From the NCBI GenBank assembly GCA_965208385.1, contig CBDBOO010000071.1, forward strand, positions 1-64,000: a DNA stretch of 64,000 nucleotides. Direction: 5' to 3'. This document shows positions 36,390 through 45,295 of the stretch, piece after piece. The position numbers and the translations under genes are program-made. The stretch is from Endozoicomonas sp965208385 (lineage in GTDB: Bacteria; Pseudomonadota; Gammaproteobacteria; Pseudomonadales; Endozoicomonadaceae). The notes under the pieces are model-generated. The model had not been told where the DNA came from. It was given only the letters and a program-made list of their open reading frames with translations, and did not search any database. Within the stretch, counting starts at the first letter, position 1; every line of letters starts with the position of its first letter.

Positions 36390-39300
36390 TCAGGCAGCCG
36401 TGGCTGCTTCACCAATACTGTCTGAACTTAATCTGGCCAGAAGAACCTGCCGTTGCTCTTCAGCTTTTTGTGCGTTCTCTTCTTTAACCGGGCCATAGCC
36501 ACGAATATCCTGCGGTAACCCTGCCAGGGTTATAGCATCAAGATGATTCGTTTTGTTCAGGCTATTCATGAGCATTCTGATGTCCTGCTCATATTGCCTG
36601 ATCAATTTGCGTTCCAGTTTACGGTCCGCTGTGTAACCAAAAATATCCAATGGTGTGCCGCGCAATGATTTCATCTTTGCCAGCAGACGCAATAATGGTA
36701 AAACTTTCTGGCTGAACCGACGTTTACGGGGGCGTCCTGTGGCCGGATCAATCTTGCTGATGACCGGTGGTGCCATATTGAATTCCAGTTCAAAATCACC
36801 TTCAAACTGCTCTTCCAGCTGTCGCTTGAAATCATCTGATGTCAGATGACGCGCCACTTCGTATTCGTCTTTATAGGCCAGAACACGGCCGTAATTTTCA
36901 GCCACTACCCGTGCCAGACCTTCAGTATTCGTTGCGTTTTTTTCAACGTCCTGAACCTGGCGAACAAATGACTCATAGCGTTGAGCCAAAGCTTCATTCT
37001 GATAAGCAGTCAGATGATTCTTTTCACGCTGAATAACGTCTTCCAGACCGGGAATAATATGAAGTACCTGAACTGCGTCTTCTTTTACCGGGTTTATCAG
37101 TGATTCAACAGCAGACAGGTTGTGGGCTGCCCGACGTCCCCAGAGAAACGCCTGTTTGTTCGCATCCACAGCCACACCATTCAATTCAATGGCCTGCTCT
37201 ATGCTTTCTCTGGTCAGAGGAATCAAGCCTTTCTGCCAGGCATAACCAATGGAAAACAGGTTCACTGCCATGCCATCACCCATCAATGCCGTTGCAATGC
37301 GGGTAATATCCAGAGAATGACTGCCACCCTCACGAACGGCATCCACAACAGCTTTCTGCATGCTACCTGTAGGTACTTTAAGATCCGGATCCCGAGTAAA
37401 CGCTGCGGGCATGGTTTCATGATTATTGATCACAGCATAACTTCGGCTGCGCTCCAGCTTGCCAAGCGCTTCTTCACTGGCACCCACCATAAGATCAAAA
37501 CCAATCATACAATCAGTTTCACCCGCAGGGATGCGCACGGTATGCACCTGTTCCTGGTGCTCAGCTATACGTACATGGCTCATTACGGCGCCAAACTTCT
37601 GTGCCAGACCAATTTGATCCAGAACACCGACTCCCTTACCTTCTATATGAGCCGCCATACCCAGCAGAGCACTGACCGTCACCACGCCGGTTCCACCAAC
37701 CCCGGTAAGCAGCAGGTTATAGGGCGTGTCACAGGCAGGCAGGACGGGCTCGGGTAATTCGCTGAAAATAGCTTCACCCTGTGTTTCACTACTCAAACCG
37801 CGCGCTTTACGCAGTGTGCCACCTTTCACCGTCACAAAGCTTGGACAGAAACCACGGACACAGCTGAAATCCTTGTTACAGGATGACTGGTCAATTTGAC
37901 GCTTGCGCCCACGATCCGTTTCTTTTGGTAAAATAGACAGGCAGTTGGACTGCACTCCGCAATCACCACAACCTTCACAAACGTCCTGATTAATGACCAC
38001 ACGTTTTTTGGGATCAACCATTTGTCCACGTTTACGACGTCGTCTTTTTTCTGCCGCACAGGTCTGGTCAAAAATCAGTGCGGAACAACCTTCCACGTCT
38101 CGCAATTCAATCTGTACAGAATCCAGATCATCACGATGATGAAAAGTAACTCCCCGGGCAAAATCATTGCGTGAAGGGTATTTATCAGGTTCATCTGATA
38201 CCAGGGCTATGCGACGAATTCCTTCGCCATAGAGCTGGTGAGTAATCTGCTGTACGCTCAGCTGACCATCTACCGGCTGACCGCCGGTCATGGCAACCGC
38301 GTCGTTATAAAGAATCTTGTAAGTAATGTTGACACTGGCAGCCACTGACGCACGAATAGCCAGCAAACCGGAATGGAAATAGGTACCATCTCCCAGATTC
38401 TGGAACACATGATTGTTGTCAGTGAAGGGTGCCTGACCAATCCAGGTGGCACCTTCTCCACCCATCTGGGTAAAGGTTTCTGTCCCTCTGTCCATCCAGG
38501 TTGCCATGTAATGACAACCAATACCGCCCAGTGCCTTACTGCCTTCCGGTAAACGGGTAGACGTATTATGAGGACAACCGGAACAGAAATGAGGTGTTCT
38601 TTCCAGACGATCAAGGGGCAGAGCCAGTTCTGCTTCCTTCTCACGGATAAACTGCAGGCGCTGCTCCATAGTTTCGTTACTATGAAATGGACTGATCCGG
38701 CCAGCAATCGCCCGCCCGATCATAGCGGGTGTCAACTCACCTCTTGAGGTCAGAAGCTCAACACCCTTTTCATCTTTCTTGCCATAAACATTGGGGCGTT
38801 TTTCGTCCTGCCAGGAATAGAGCTGTTCTTTCAACTGTTCTTCAATCAGGCTTCGCTTTTCTTCCACCACAAGAATTTCATCAAATCCAGCAGCAAACTC
38901 ACGAATATTTACGGGTTCCAGCGGCCAGGTCATGGCCACCTTGTACAAACCTATACCCTGTTCTGCCGCCTGATCATGACTGATCCCAAGATCTTCCAGC
39001 GCCTGAAGAACATCCAGATAAGATTTGCCGGTAGTAACAATACCTACCTTCTTCTTCCGGCCCGTCTGGATAACGGTTTTATCCAGATGGTTCACACGAC
39101 AGAATTCCTGTGCTGCACGAATTTTATAATTATGCAGTCGTTCTTCCTGATCCATCGGTTTATCAGGCCAGCGGGCATTCAACCCATCTTCAGGCAACTG
39201 GAAATCGTCAGGAATAACAATATTCAGTCTTTCGGTATTAAGATCAGCGGATACAGAGCTGTCCATTAATTCAGCCAGAGCCTTGAATCCCACCCAGCAG

Positions 39301-39878
39301 CCACTGAAGCGGGACATGGCCCAACCGTACAACCCCAGATCCAGCATTTCCTGAATTCCGCTGGGATAGAGTACCGGCATCATGGCGTCTTTAAAGGCAA
39401 AATCGGACTGATGAGGCAGTGTGGAAGATTTACAGGCATGGTCATCGCCGGCTATGGCCAGAACACCACCAAGAGGGGTTGTGCCAAAGGCATTGGCATG
39501 TTTAAAAACATCACCGGTGCGGTCTACACCAGGCCCTTTGCCATACCAGAGGCCGAAAACGCCATCGTACTTTGCCCCTTCGAATATATTTGCCTGTTGC
39601 GAACCCCAGACAGCCGTAGCCCCCAGGTCTTCGTTAACACCGGGCTGAAAGGTAATATTGTGCTGATCCAGATAGTCCTTAACCTGCCAGAGAGTTTTAT
39701 CAAACCCGCCCAGAGGTGAACCACGATAGCCAGAAATAAAACCCGCAGTATTGTGTCCGAGCTTTTTATCCAGCTGGGCCTGGAGCATTGGCAAACGAGC
39801 CAGAGCCTGACTGCCATTCAGATACACTCTGCCTGAAGTCTGTTCCCATTTGTCATTCAAGGTTATTTTTTTATTCAT
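36390..39878 (-). CDS. Fused indolepyruvate ferredoxin oxidoreductase
   Basis: 1162 aa single-chain enzyme that decarboxylates aryl or branched 2-oxoacids to acyl-CoA with ferredoxin as acceptor. The order is: N-terminal TPP/pyrimidine-binding region (GFISGYRGSPLGGFDKTLWQ), TPP-binding domain (FCSGCPHNTSTRLPEGSKA, GGEGATWIGQAPF), a Cys-rich ferredoxin-like segment (VCEGCGDCGVQSNCLSI, then CNKDFSCVRGFCPSF), and the gamma domain (LLTGVGGTGVVTVSALLG). I chose ATG 39878 (MNKKITLNDKWEQ) because GGAGAGAG lies just upstream; 21 earlier codons are probably untranslated. Forms an operon with leucine dehydrogenase. Confidence 0.9.
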   Translation of the reverse strand: MNKKITLNDKWEQTSGRVYLNGSQALARLPMLQAQLDKKLGHNTAGFISGYRGSPLGGFDKTLWQVKDYLDQHNITFQPGVNEDLGATAVWGSQQANIFEGAKYDGVFGLWYGKGPGVDRTGDVFKHANAFGTTPLGGVLAIAGDDHACKSSTLPHQSDFAFKDAMMPVLYPSGIQEMLDLGLYGWAMSRFSGCWVGFKALAELMDSSVSADLNTERLNIVIPDDFQLPEDGLNARWPDKPMDQEERLHNYKIRAAQEFCRVNHLDKTVIQTGRKKKVGIVTTGKSYLDVLQALEDLGISHDQAAEQGIGLYKVAMTWPLEPVNIREFAAGFDEILVVEEKRSLIEEQLKEQLYSWQDEKRPNVYGKKDEKGVELLTSRGELTPAMIGRAIAGRISPFHSNETMEQRLQFIREKEAELALPLDRLERTPHFCSGCPHNTSTRLPEGSKALGGIGCHYMATWMDRGTETFTQMGGEGATWIGQAPFTDNNHVFQNLGDGTYFHSGLLAIRASVAASVNITYKILYNDAVAMTGGQPVDGQLSVQQITHQLYGEGIRRIALVSDEPDKYPSRNDFARGVTFHHRDDLDSVQIELRDVEGCSALIFDQTCAAEKRRRRKRGQMVDPKKRVVINQDVCEGCGDCGVQSNCLSILPKETDRGRKRQIDQSSCNKDFSCVRGFCPSFVTVKGGTLRKARGLSSETQGEAIFSELPEPVLPACDTPYNLLLTGVGGTGVVTVSALLGMAAHIEGKGVGVLDQIGLAQKFGAVMSHVRIAEHQEQVHTVRIPAGETDCMIGFDLMVGASEEALGKLERSRSYAVINNHETMPAAFTRDPDLKVPTGSMQKAVVDAVREGGSHSLDITRIATALMGDGMAVNLFSIGYAWQKGLIPLTRESIEQAIELNGVAVDANKQAFLWGRRAAHNLSAVESLINPVKEDAVQVLHIIPGLEDVIQREKNHLTAYQNEALAQRYESFVRQVQDVEKNATNTEGLARVVAENYGRVLAYKDEYEVARHLTSDDFKRQLEEQFEGDFELEFNMAPPVISKIDPATGRPRKRRFSQKVLPLLRLLAKMKSLRGTPLDIFGYTADRKLERKLIRQYEQDIRMLMNSLNKTNHLDAITLAGLPQDIRGYGPVKEENAQKAEEQRQVLLARLSSDSIGEAATAA

Positions 39879-40494
39879 ACATCTCTCTCCAGTCCCTGAA
39901 ACTTCTATCACTGAAACATCTGTCACTGAAAAAGAACACAAGAAAACCCTGTTTCAGCATGTAACGGTTAAATGGCAAAAAGCAGTCTCAGCTGGAAACC
40001 GACGAGGACGCACTAAAGCGGTCAGCAAATGTCTTATTGAATAGGCAGAAAGAAGATAAGCGGTGTGGCGCAGAGAATCCGAAAGGTTTGACACTGACTA
40101 CAGGCAGCCCGCCAAAGGCAGAATAGATAAAACGCATCTCAATTACCGTAACCGGACTGGATCACAGTCGGTCCTAGTTTGTTTTTTTTATAGTTATCCC
40201 GGTGGGTAAACCGGTGTCACTTTCTGTTCAGTTCTGTACAAAAGTGCCCAAAACTCTACCAAAGATATTTTTCCTGCGCAAATAGCCATAAATTATTGAT
40301 TGGTTATTTTTTCCACACCCCCTGTAAACACTGAGCTGAAAACAAGGGTCGTTACAATACTGTAACAATTCAGTCATTTTTTTGTCACGCATTCTCTTAT
40401 CATGAATCCATTCACGAATCAGTGTCGTATATAAAGCCAACAGCTCAGCATGCTGAGCTGAAAACGATAAAAAGCTGTTTCAGGATATGTACTT
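39879..40494. other. Divergent promoter region with a perfect 20-bp palindrome
   Basis: 616 bp between the oxidoreductase (minus) and the YHS gene (plus); no gene seen. A perfect palindrome CAGCTCAGCATGCTGAGCTG lies at 40441-40460, 35 bp before the YHS start, well placed as a repressor operator or a leader hairpin. A T8 run is at 40183-40190. Confidence 0.45.
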
Positions 40495-40989
40495 ATGCAC
40501 TTTCTAACAAAAAAAATGACAACGATCTTCTCTATAACAAGGCAAGTATCGCCCCATGCGGTATTTCTATTGATCGCTCTGTTTTTGCCCGCTTACGCTT
40601 CAGCAGAAAAGAATGAAGTGTCCACCACGCTGTTCAGCAGTAATGCCCTCGATGGCTATGACACCGTTGCCTATTTCAAGGAAAGCAAAGCCGTAAAGGG
40701 AACACCTTTATATTCAACCAAATACAAAGGTGCAAACTGGCACTTTAAAAATGCGGAAAACCTGACGCTTTTCAAAGACACCCCTGAAAAGTTCGCGCCC
40801 CAGTTCGGAGGTTACTGTGCCTGGGCGGTCAGCCACGGTTATACCGCCAAAGGCGACCCTCTTCAGTGGACCATCGATAACGACAAACTTTATGTTAATT
40901 ACAACAAAGAAACTAAAGACGCCTGGCTTGAACAGAAGGATGCACTGATTGAACTGGGGCACAAAAACTGGCCATCCGTTCTGAAGTGA
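40495..40989 (+). CDS. Secreted YHS-domain protein
   Basis: 164 aa. Signal peptide (HAVFLLIALFLPAYASA) and a mature part with the YHS-type motif LDGYDTVAYFKESKAVKGTP, IHFKNAENLTLF-like WHFKNAENLTLFKDTPEKFA and PQFGGYCAWAVSHGYTAKGDP. This subfamily is exported to the periplasm. YHS domains are linked to metal or thiol handling, but this form has no assigned reaction. It is the first gene of a plus-strand cluster, 99 bp before the DoxX-like gene. Translation may start at a downstream Met (MTTIFSITR). Confidence 0.8.
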   Translation: MHFLTKKMTTIFSITRQVSPHAVFLLIALFLPAYASAEKNEVSTTLFSSNALDGYDTVAYFKESKAVKGTPLYSTKYKGANWHFKNAENLTLFKDTPEKFAPQFGGYCAWAVSHGYTAKGDPLQWTIDNDKLYVNYNKETKDAWLEQKDALIELGHKNWPSVLK

Positions 40990-41088
40990 AACCAATCACC
41001 AGATCACCGCGTATATAACCAAAGAAGATAAAAGACGTTGTGTTAATAAAAATCAACGCCGTGGAAAGGACTGTCAGGTTTTAGAAGT

Positions 41089-41595
41089 ATGAAAAAACAA
41101 TACATCACCATTATCAGTTGGGTCATTGTGGCCTGGACAGCGAAAGTTTTTCTGTCATCTCTGCCCTACAAGTTTTCTGGTCATCCCGATACCCAACACA
41201 TATTTGGCACAATTGGTGCCTGGATGCAGAACATTCTGGGGAATGCCATCGGTAGCTGGTTTGCCTCATCGGGTGCCGTAGTGGTGGGCGCTGCAGAACT
41301 CATCACCAGCGTCATTCTTCTGGCACCCTTAGTACTGTTTTTACTGAAGAAGTTAACCGGATTGACCACCCGTTTTGATCGTGCTCATTTTCACTTTGCC
41401 GGCGGTCTGCTCGCGGCTGGAATCATGGCCGGTGCCGCGTTTTTCCATCTTTTTACACCCTTGGGAATTGTTGTTCTCCATGAAGGTAAAAGCGACGGAG
41501 GCTCTCTCTTCTTTGCCGCGGTCTCAATTCTGATATTTGGTCTGTTAATGGCTGCGGCTAATTTCAGCCTGATCAGAAACAGAAATAAATCCTGA
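41089..41595 (+). CDS. DoxX-like four-helix membrane protein
   Basis: 168 aa with four predicted membrane helices: ITIISWVIVAWTAKVFLSSL, VVVGAAELITSVILLAPLVLFL, FHFAGGLLAAGIMAGAAFFHLF and LFFAAVSILIFGLLMAAANF. The pattern resembles DoxX/DUF417-type proteins. Function is unknown. It is 22 bp before the first ATP-grasp gene, starting the tightly packed part of the operon. A TTAAT-N4-ATCAA near-match to an FNR box is 33 bp upstream. Confidence 0.62.
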   Translation: MKKQYITIISWVIVAWTAKVFLSSLPYKFSGHPDTQHIFGTIGAWMQNILGNAIGSWFASSGAVVVGAAELITSVILLAPLVLFLLKKLTGLTTRFDRAHFHFAGGLLAAGIMAGAAFFHLFTPLGIVVLHEGKSDGGSLFFAAVSILIFGLLMAAANFSLIRNRNKS

Positions 41596-41617
41596 CAGAA
41601 TAAAAGGACGTTTTCTG

Positions 41618-42493
41618 ATGATTATACGAACCCTCATGGTGATTTTGTTTATCCGTCACTGCTTGACTCTCAGAGTCAAACCCTGGAAGTTTTTCCAGTT
41701 AAATGCGGATTATTTTAATGAAGCCAAAGGCATATATTCAAAACTGGATATCGATAAGCTGATACCTCTACGCTGGCGTCTGGAGCAGTTTATGGATACT
41801 GGTGTAGAGCAGCCAGAAACATACCCCGTGTTCGTGAAACCGGAGTGGGGACAGAATTCTGCAGGTATCGTCAGAGCCGATAACTTTGATCAGTTAAAAA
41901 CAGCACGCAGCATCCGAACAGAATCACATATCCCCTATCTGATTCAGGCCAGCGCGGAAGAGAAACGTGAGTTTGAGGTTTATATCATTCTTTCTGCTGA
42001 CAACCCGGATAATCTGTCCATGCTGTCTGTCACCGAAGTAACAAACTCAAGTGATGACGAACTGCCCATTAACAGTATTAACAATCAGCAAACCCGTTAT
42101 AACGATGTAACCGACCAGTTCTCTGTAGAGCAACAGCAGACACTTTGGCAGCATCTAAAGACAATAGGGCAATTTAAAACGGCCCGCTACGGCATTCGTG
42201 CCAACTCCCCCGAAGAACTGGTGGCAGGTGATTTCCATGTTTTTGAAATCAATCTCTTTTTACCAATGCCTTTGATTTTACTCTGTGAAAATGTTTCTCG
42301 CAGAAAACGCTGGCAGCTTGTCAGACAAGTTGCACTGCAACTGGCAAAAGTCACCGGAAGTATTCCAGCCACTCAGCAGAGCAGATCAATTTTCTTTAGA
42401 AAGCTCTTCACCCGAAAAATACCAAAAAGCATCGTTCAAGAAACGGGTCACAGACAGCCTGTTATCACCGGTCAGCAGGAAGTGGCACAATGA
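41618..42493 (+). CDS. ATP-grasp ligase-like protein 1
   Basis: 291 aa. The N-terminal region FFQLNADYFNEAKGIYSKLD is followed by an ATP-grasp-like core: YPVFVKPEWGQNSAGIVRA (nucleotide-binding lysine and loop), YLIQASAEEKREFEVYIIL, and the metal-site strand FHVFEINLFLPMPL (E-x-N). ATP-grasp enzymes join a carboxylate to an amine or thiol through an acyl-phosphate. No exact subfamily is recognised. Its stop overlaps the next ATP-grasp gene (ATGA), so the two are made together. Confidence 0.68.
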   Translation: MIIRTLMVILFIRHCLTLRVKPWKFFQLNADYFNEAKGIYSKLDIDKLIPLRWRLEQFMDTGVEQPETYPVFVKPEWGQNSAGIVRADNFDQLKTARSIRTESHIPYLIQASAEEKREFEVYIILSADNPDNLSMLSVTEVTNSSDDELPINSINNQQTRYNDVTDQFSVEQQQTLWQHLKTIGQFKTARYGIRANSPEELVAGDFHVFEINLFLPMPLILLCENVSRRKRWQLVRQVALQLAKVTGSIPATQQSRSIFFRKLFTRKIPKSIVQETGHRQPVITGQQEVAQ

Positions 42494-43398
42494 AATTTCT
42501 AAAAAAAACCGTCTACGGATTTATCAGCAAACAATTCATGAACGGCTGCAGCAGCTATAACAGCCTCGACGTTCGTAAAAGCTGCCGCTCGAAAGAGCAG
42601 GCGCGCAATGCATTCAGCAAACATGATGTCCCCCATGCCAGGGGCGAAATATTCATTAACCCCATGCGGGCACACAAGTTCGCCAAAGAACATGGATTTC
42701 CCCTGGTGATCAAACCTAATGTAGGCGGGTTCTCACGGGGCAGTTACTTCCCCATAAAAAACTTCCGGGAACTCTGGAAAGCTATTTTTCTGGCAAAAAT
42801 CTGGTGGCCCACCACAGTTGTGGAACAGTACCTTGAAGGTAAAAACTATCGGGTTCTGGTGGCAAATGGCAAAGTCGTTTCCGTTCTACAGCGTTTTGCT
42901 CCCTTTGTTACGGGCAACGGTCAGGACACCATTGCCCATCTGATTGATGAGGAAAACAACATCAGGGAGCAGATGGCGCTCTACCCCTGCATGTCTCCGT
43001 TGCAGAAAAATGAACAGACCCGGCAATATCTGGCCAAACATAATCGGCACCTGAATTCAGTGCCAGATAATGGACAACAGGTCAAACTGTTTCACCGGAT
43101 CGCTCTTGCACCTGGTGGCGTCGTCAAAGCCATAGAAGAAAAATCCATTGCTCAGGACAATATCGAGCTCATGGAAAAGGTACTGGATATATTCGGCGCT
43201 AATATTCTCGGTATCGATATCATCATGGAAAAAGGGATTGAGGTCAGTCATACGGAACAGAAAAGCATTCTGCTTGAAGTTAATTCACGCCCCTATGTAA
43301 AAATGCACGATTACCCTCGCTACGGGAAAAAACACGATCTGTCGTTCGCATTTGAGAAATTGGACAATCTGGATATTGCCCAACTGGATGTTTTTTAA
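42490..43398 (+). CDS. ATP-grasp ligase-like protein 2 (cyanophycin-synthetase-like)
   Basis: 302 aa. An ATP-grasp fold is clear: GFPLVIKPNVGGFSRGSYF, TVVEQYLEGKNYRVLVANGK, VTGNGQDTIAHLIDEENN (as in cyanophycin synthetase and GshAB), DNIELMEKVLDIFGANILGIDI and the metal-binding ILLEVNSRPYVKMHDYP (E-x-N). Likely forms a peptide or amide bond. It overlaps the preceding gene by four bases and the following exporter-like gene by one (TAATG), so all three are translationally coupled. Confidence 0.8.
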   Translation: MKFLKKTVYGFISKQFMNGCSSYNSLDVRKSCRSKEQARNAFSKHDVPHARGEIFINPMRAHKFAKEHGFPLVIKPNVGGFSRGSYFPIKNFRELWKAIFLAKIWWPTTVVEQYLEGKNYRVLVANGKVVSVLQRFAPFVTGNGQDTIAHLIDEENNIREQMALYPCMSPLQKNEQTRQYLAKHNRHLNSVPDNGQQVKLFHRIALAPGGVVKAIEEKSIAQDNIELMEKVLDIFGANILGIDIIMEKGIEVSHTEQKSILLEVNSRPYVKMHDYPRYGKKHDLSFAFEKLDNLDIAQLDVF

Positions 43399-44651
43399 TG
43401 ACAGGATCTGTTCGCTATTTCTACCAGTTCTCCGGATTGCATGCTTTCCTCATCGGCCTGCTGCCCTTTTTCCTGCCGGTTTTGATCTGGCAGCAAACGG
43501 AATCACTGGCTGCATTGTCCGGTTTTATTGCGGTATCCGGGGGCAGTTACCTTCTAACTCTGTTTTTCTGGGAAAAATTGCGTGTCAGCCAGTTCCGTCT
43601 CTGGGCTATCAAAGGTTCATTTATAGCCGAGTTTTTTTTACTACTCGCTGTAATCGCTGATTTTGCCCAGAACCATTTACTGCTTCTTGCTCTGATGAAT
43701 GGTGTTTATGGCTGCTTTTACTGGATGTCTCAAAGGCTCCTTTTCAAATCGCTGACCAGTGCCAACTCTTCAGGCAACTCTTCAGGCAACTCTTCAGGCA
43801 ACTCTTCAGGCAAGAGTTCAAATACTAACTCAGGCAATAGTTTTGGCAATTTTCAGTTACTGGTAGGTGTTTTATTAAAAGTGGGCATTTTATCCGGTGC
43901 CTTCCTATTGGAAAATCAGTATTCTTCTGCTCTGATTACCATGACATTCATTATTTCAGTCGTGGGTTATCTAGGAGTACATCAACGCCTGGCCTGCAAA
44001 GATATCCAATCCGCTTTATCTGCCAGAGAAGTTGCTTTCAGGGATGTAATTCGTTTTAAAGATGCTCAATATTCACGGACTGTCTTTTTTCTGGACGGCC
44101 TTTTTCTTTTTCTGGAAAGCTATTTCTGGGTATTAAGCCTTTATTTTCTGGGTAACAACAATCTGACCCAACTGGGTAGCACTATTGTTATTCTGAGTAT
44201 TGGCCTTGCCATTATATTCTGGTTGATTAAATCCCGCATTGATCGTTTGAATGTTGAAACGGTATTTCTATTTTCAACCTTACTTTATGCCCTTTCCTGG
44301 TATCTAAGGGGGGCACTTCATCCGGATCTGGAAAAAGTCGTTCTCTATACAGGCATATTGGCCGTTGCATTTTTCACCAGTTTATTCCGGTTGTCATTCA
44401 ACAAGGTTTTTTTTGACCGGGCAGAACAACTGGCCGAAAAAGGCAAAACCCAGAACGTTCTGTTGGCTAAAAGCTATTTTTCCCAAATAGGTGTGGCTGT
44501 ATTTTTTAGTGCACTGACACTGTTATTTTTTATGCAGACGCCGATTACTGGTCTGTTATCAACTATTTACTGGATCTGCATACCATTGACACTGGTTTTT
44601 TTATTGTATGTTGAAAAGCCACTTGTCTTGATAGCAGCAGCCCGAAATTAA
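43398..44651 (+). CDS. MFS-like multi-pass membrane protein
   Basis: 417 aa with about 11-12 hydrophobic segments and the overall layout of a major-facilitator transporter. The cytoplasmic central part carries an (NSSG)4 repeat encoded by 12-bp DNA repeats. Its place after two ATP-grasp enzymes suggests export of their product. The substrate is unknown and the MFS call rests on topology more than on motifs. Confidence 0.65.
   Translation: MTGSVRYFYQFSGLHAFLIGLLPFFLPVLIWQQTESLAALSGFIAVSGGSYLLTLFFWEKLRVSQFRLWAIKGSFIAEFFLLLAVIADFAQNHLLLLALMNGVYGCFYWMSQRLLFKSLTSANSSGNSSGNSSGNSSGKSSNTNSGNSFGNFQLLVGVLLKVGILSGAFLLENQYSSALITMTFIISVVGYLGVHQRLACKDIQSALSAREVAFRDVIRFKDAQYSRTVFFLDGLFLFLESYFWVLSLYFLGNNNLTQLGSTIVILSIGLAIIFWLIKSRIDRLNVETVFLFSTLLYALSWYLRGALHPDLEKVVLYTGILAVAFFTSLFRLSFNKVFFDRAEQLAEKGKTQNVLLAKSYFSQIGVAVFFSALTLLFFMQTPITGLLSTIYWICIPLTLVFLLYVEKPLVLIAAARN
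43764..43811 (+). repeat. Four tandem 12-bp repeats in the transporter gene
   Basis: AACTCTTCAGGC is repeated four times exactly, encoding NSSG units in what should be a loop. It has the same unit length as the arrays at 14809, 33865, 51396 and 56617. Confidence 0.92.
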
Positions 44652-44655
44652 TTTT

Positions 44656-45222
44656 ATGGAACAAAGTACAATGCACACTGACTATCAACACATAGTACAG
44701 GGGAATCTGGAAGCCATTGACCAACTAGCAAAATTTATCAATGGCTTGTCATCTATGGAATATCAGTTCACCGACAGTGAACTGTATGAAAGCTCTATTG
44801 GTCAGCACCTTCGTCATGTTCTGGATCTTTATCATGCATTGATTCACCCGGAGCAACCTGATGTTATCGATTACGATAAACGCAGACGAGGACTTCCACT
44901 GGAATCTCATAAAGAGCCTGCCATGCTTGAACTGGCAGAAATACATCAATGGCTGAGCCATTTAACAGAACAACAGCTCGGCGCAACACATACTGTTAAA
45001 ACAGAAATTTTGCTATCAAGCAGTATCAGCGTAACAATGCCGTCCTCCCTTGCTCGCGAGCTCTGTTTCACCAGCAGTCATCTGATACATCATCTGGCTC
45101 AGATGGCATCCATAGCCAAACTGGCAGGGCATTCAGTGGACAATAGCATCGGACAGGCACCGGCAACCGTCTCGTTTATAAGAAGTGAGACGAAAGAACA
45201 TGAAATCAGCGGACAGCACTGA
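44656..45222 (+). CDS. DinB-like protein
   Basis: 188 aa helical protein with the DinB/YfiT-type metal-ligand pattern: His in SIGQHLRHVLDLYHALIH and the pair in SSHLIHHLAQMASIAKLAGH. DinB-fold proteins include thiol-dependent S-transferases (bacillithiol and mycothiol types). That would fit modification of a thiol or peptide made by the upstream ATP-grasp enzymes, but this is inference. It lies 4 bp after the transporter stop. The start may be the first or second Met (MEQSTMHTDYQH). Confidence 0.72.
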   Translation: MEQSTMHTDYQHIVQGNLEAIDQLAKFINGLSSMEYQFTDSELYESSIGQHLRHVLDLYHALIHPEQPDVIDYDKRRRGLPLESHKEPAMLELAEIHQWLSHLTEQQLGATHTVKTEILLSSSISVTMPSSLARELCFTSSHLIHHLAQMASIAKLAGHSVDNSIGQAPATVSFIRSETKEHEISGQH

Positions 45223-45244
45223 TTAAGTATTTATGATTTGTTCT

Positions 45245-45281
45245 GCTCTGGCTTCAGTTTAAACTGGCACCAGAGCCTTTT
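45245..45281 (+). terminator. Terminator of the ATP-grasp operon
   Basis: GCTCTGG (45245-45251) pairs with CCAGAGC (45270-45276), with an inner palindrome CAGTTTAAACTG in the loop, followed by CTTTT. It lies 23 bp after the DinB-like stop and 15 bp before the convergent gene end. Confidence 0.75.
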
Positions 45282-45295
45282 CAGTGCATTCCTCT

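Noticed and set aside
35427..37757. Several plus-strand frames across leucine dehydrogenase and the oxidoreductase
   Set aside because: They mirror well-supported minus-strand genes and lack any domain pattern.
41043..41056. TTAAT-N4-ATCAA upstream of the DoxX-like gene as an FNR box
   Set aside because: One half-site is mismatched at the key G, and the region is AT-rich, so chance occurrence is likely; only mentioned in the gene entry.
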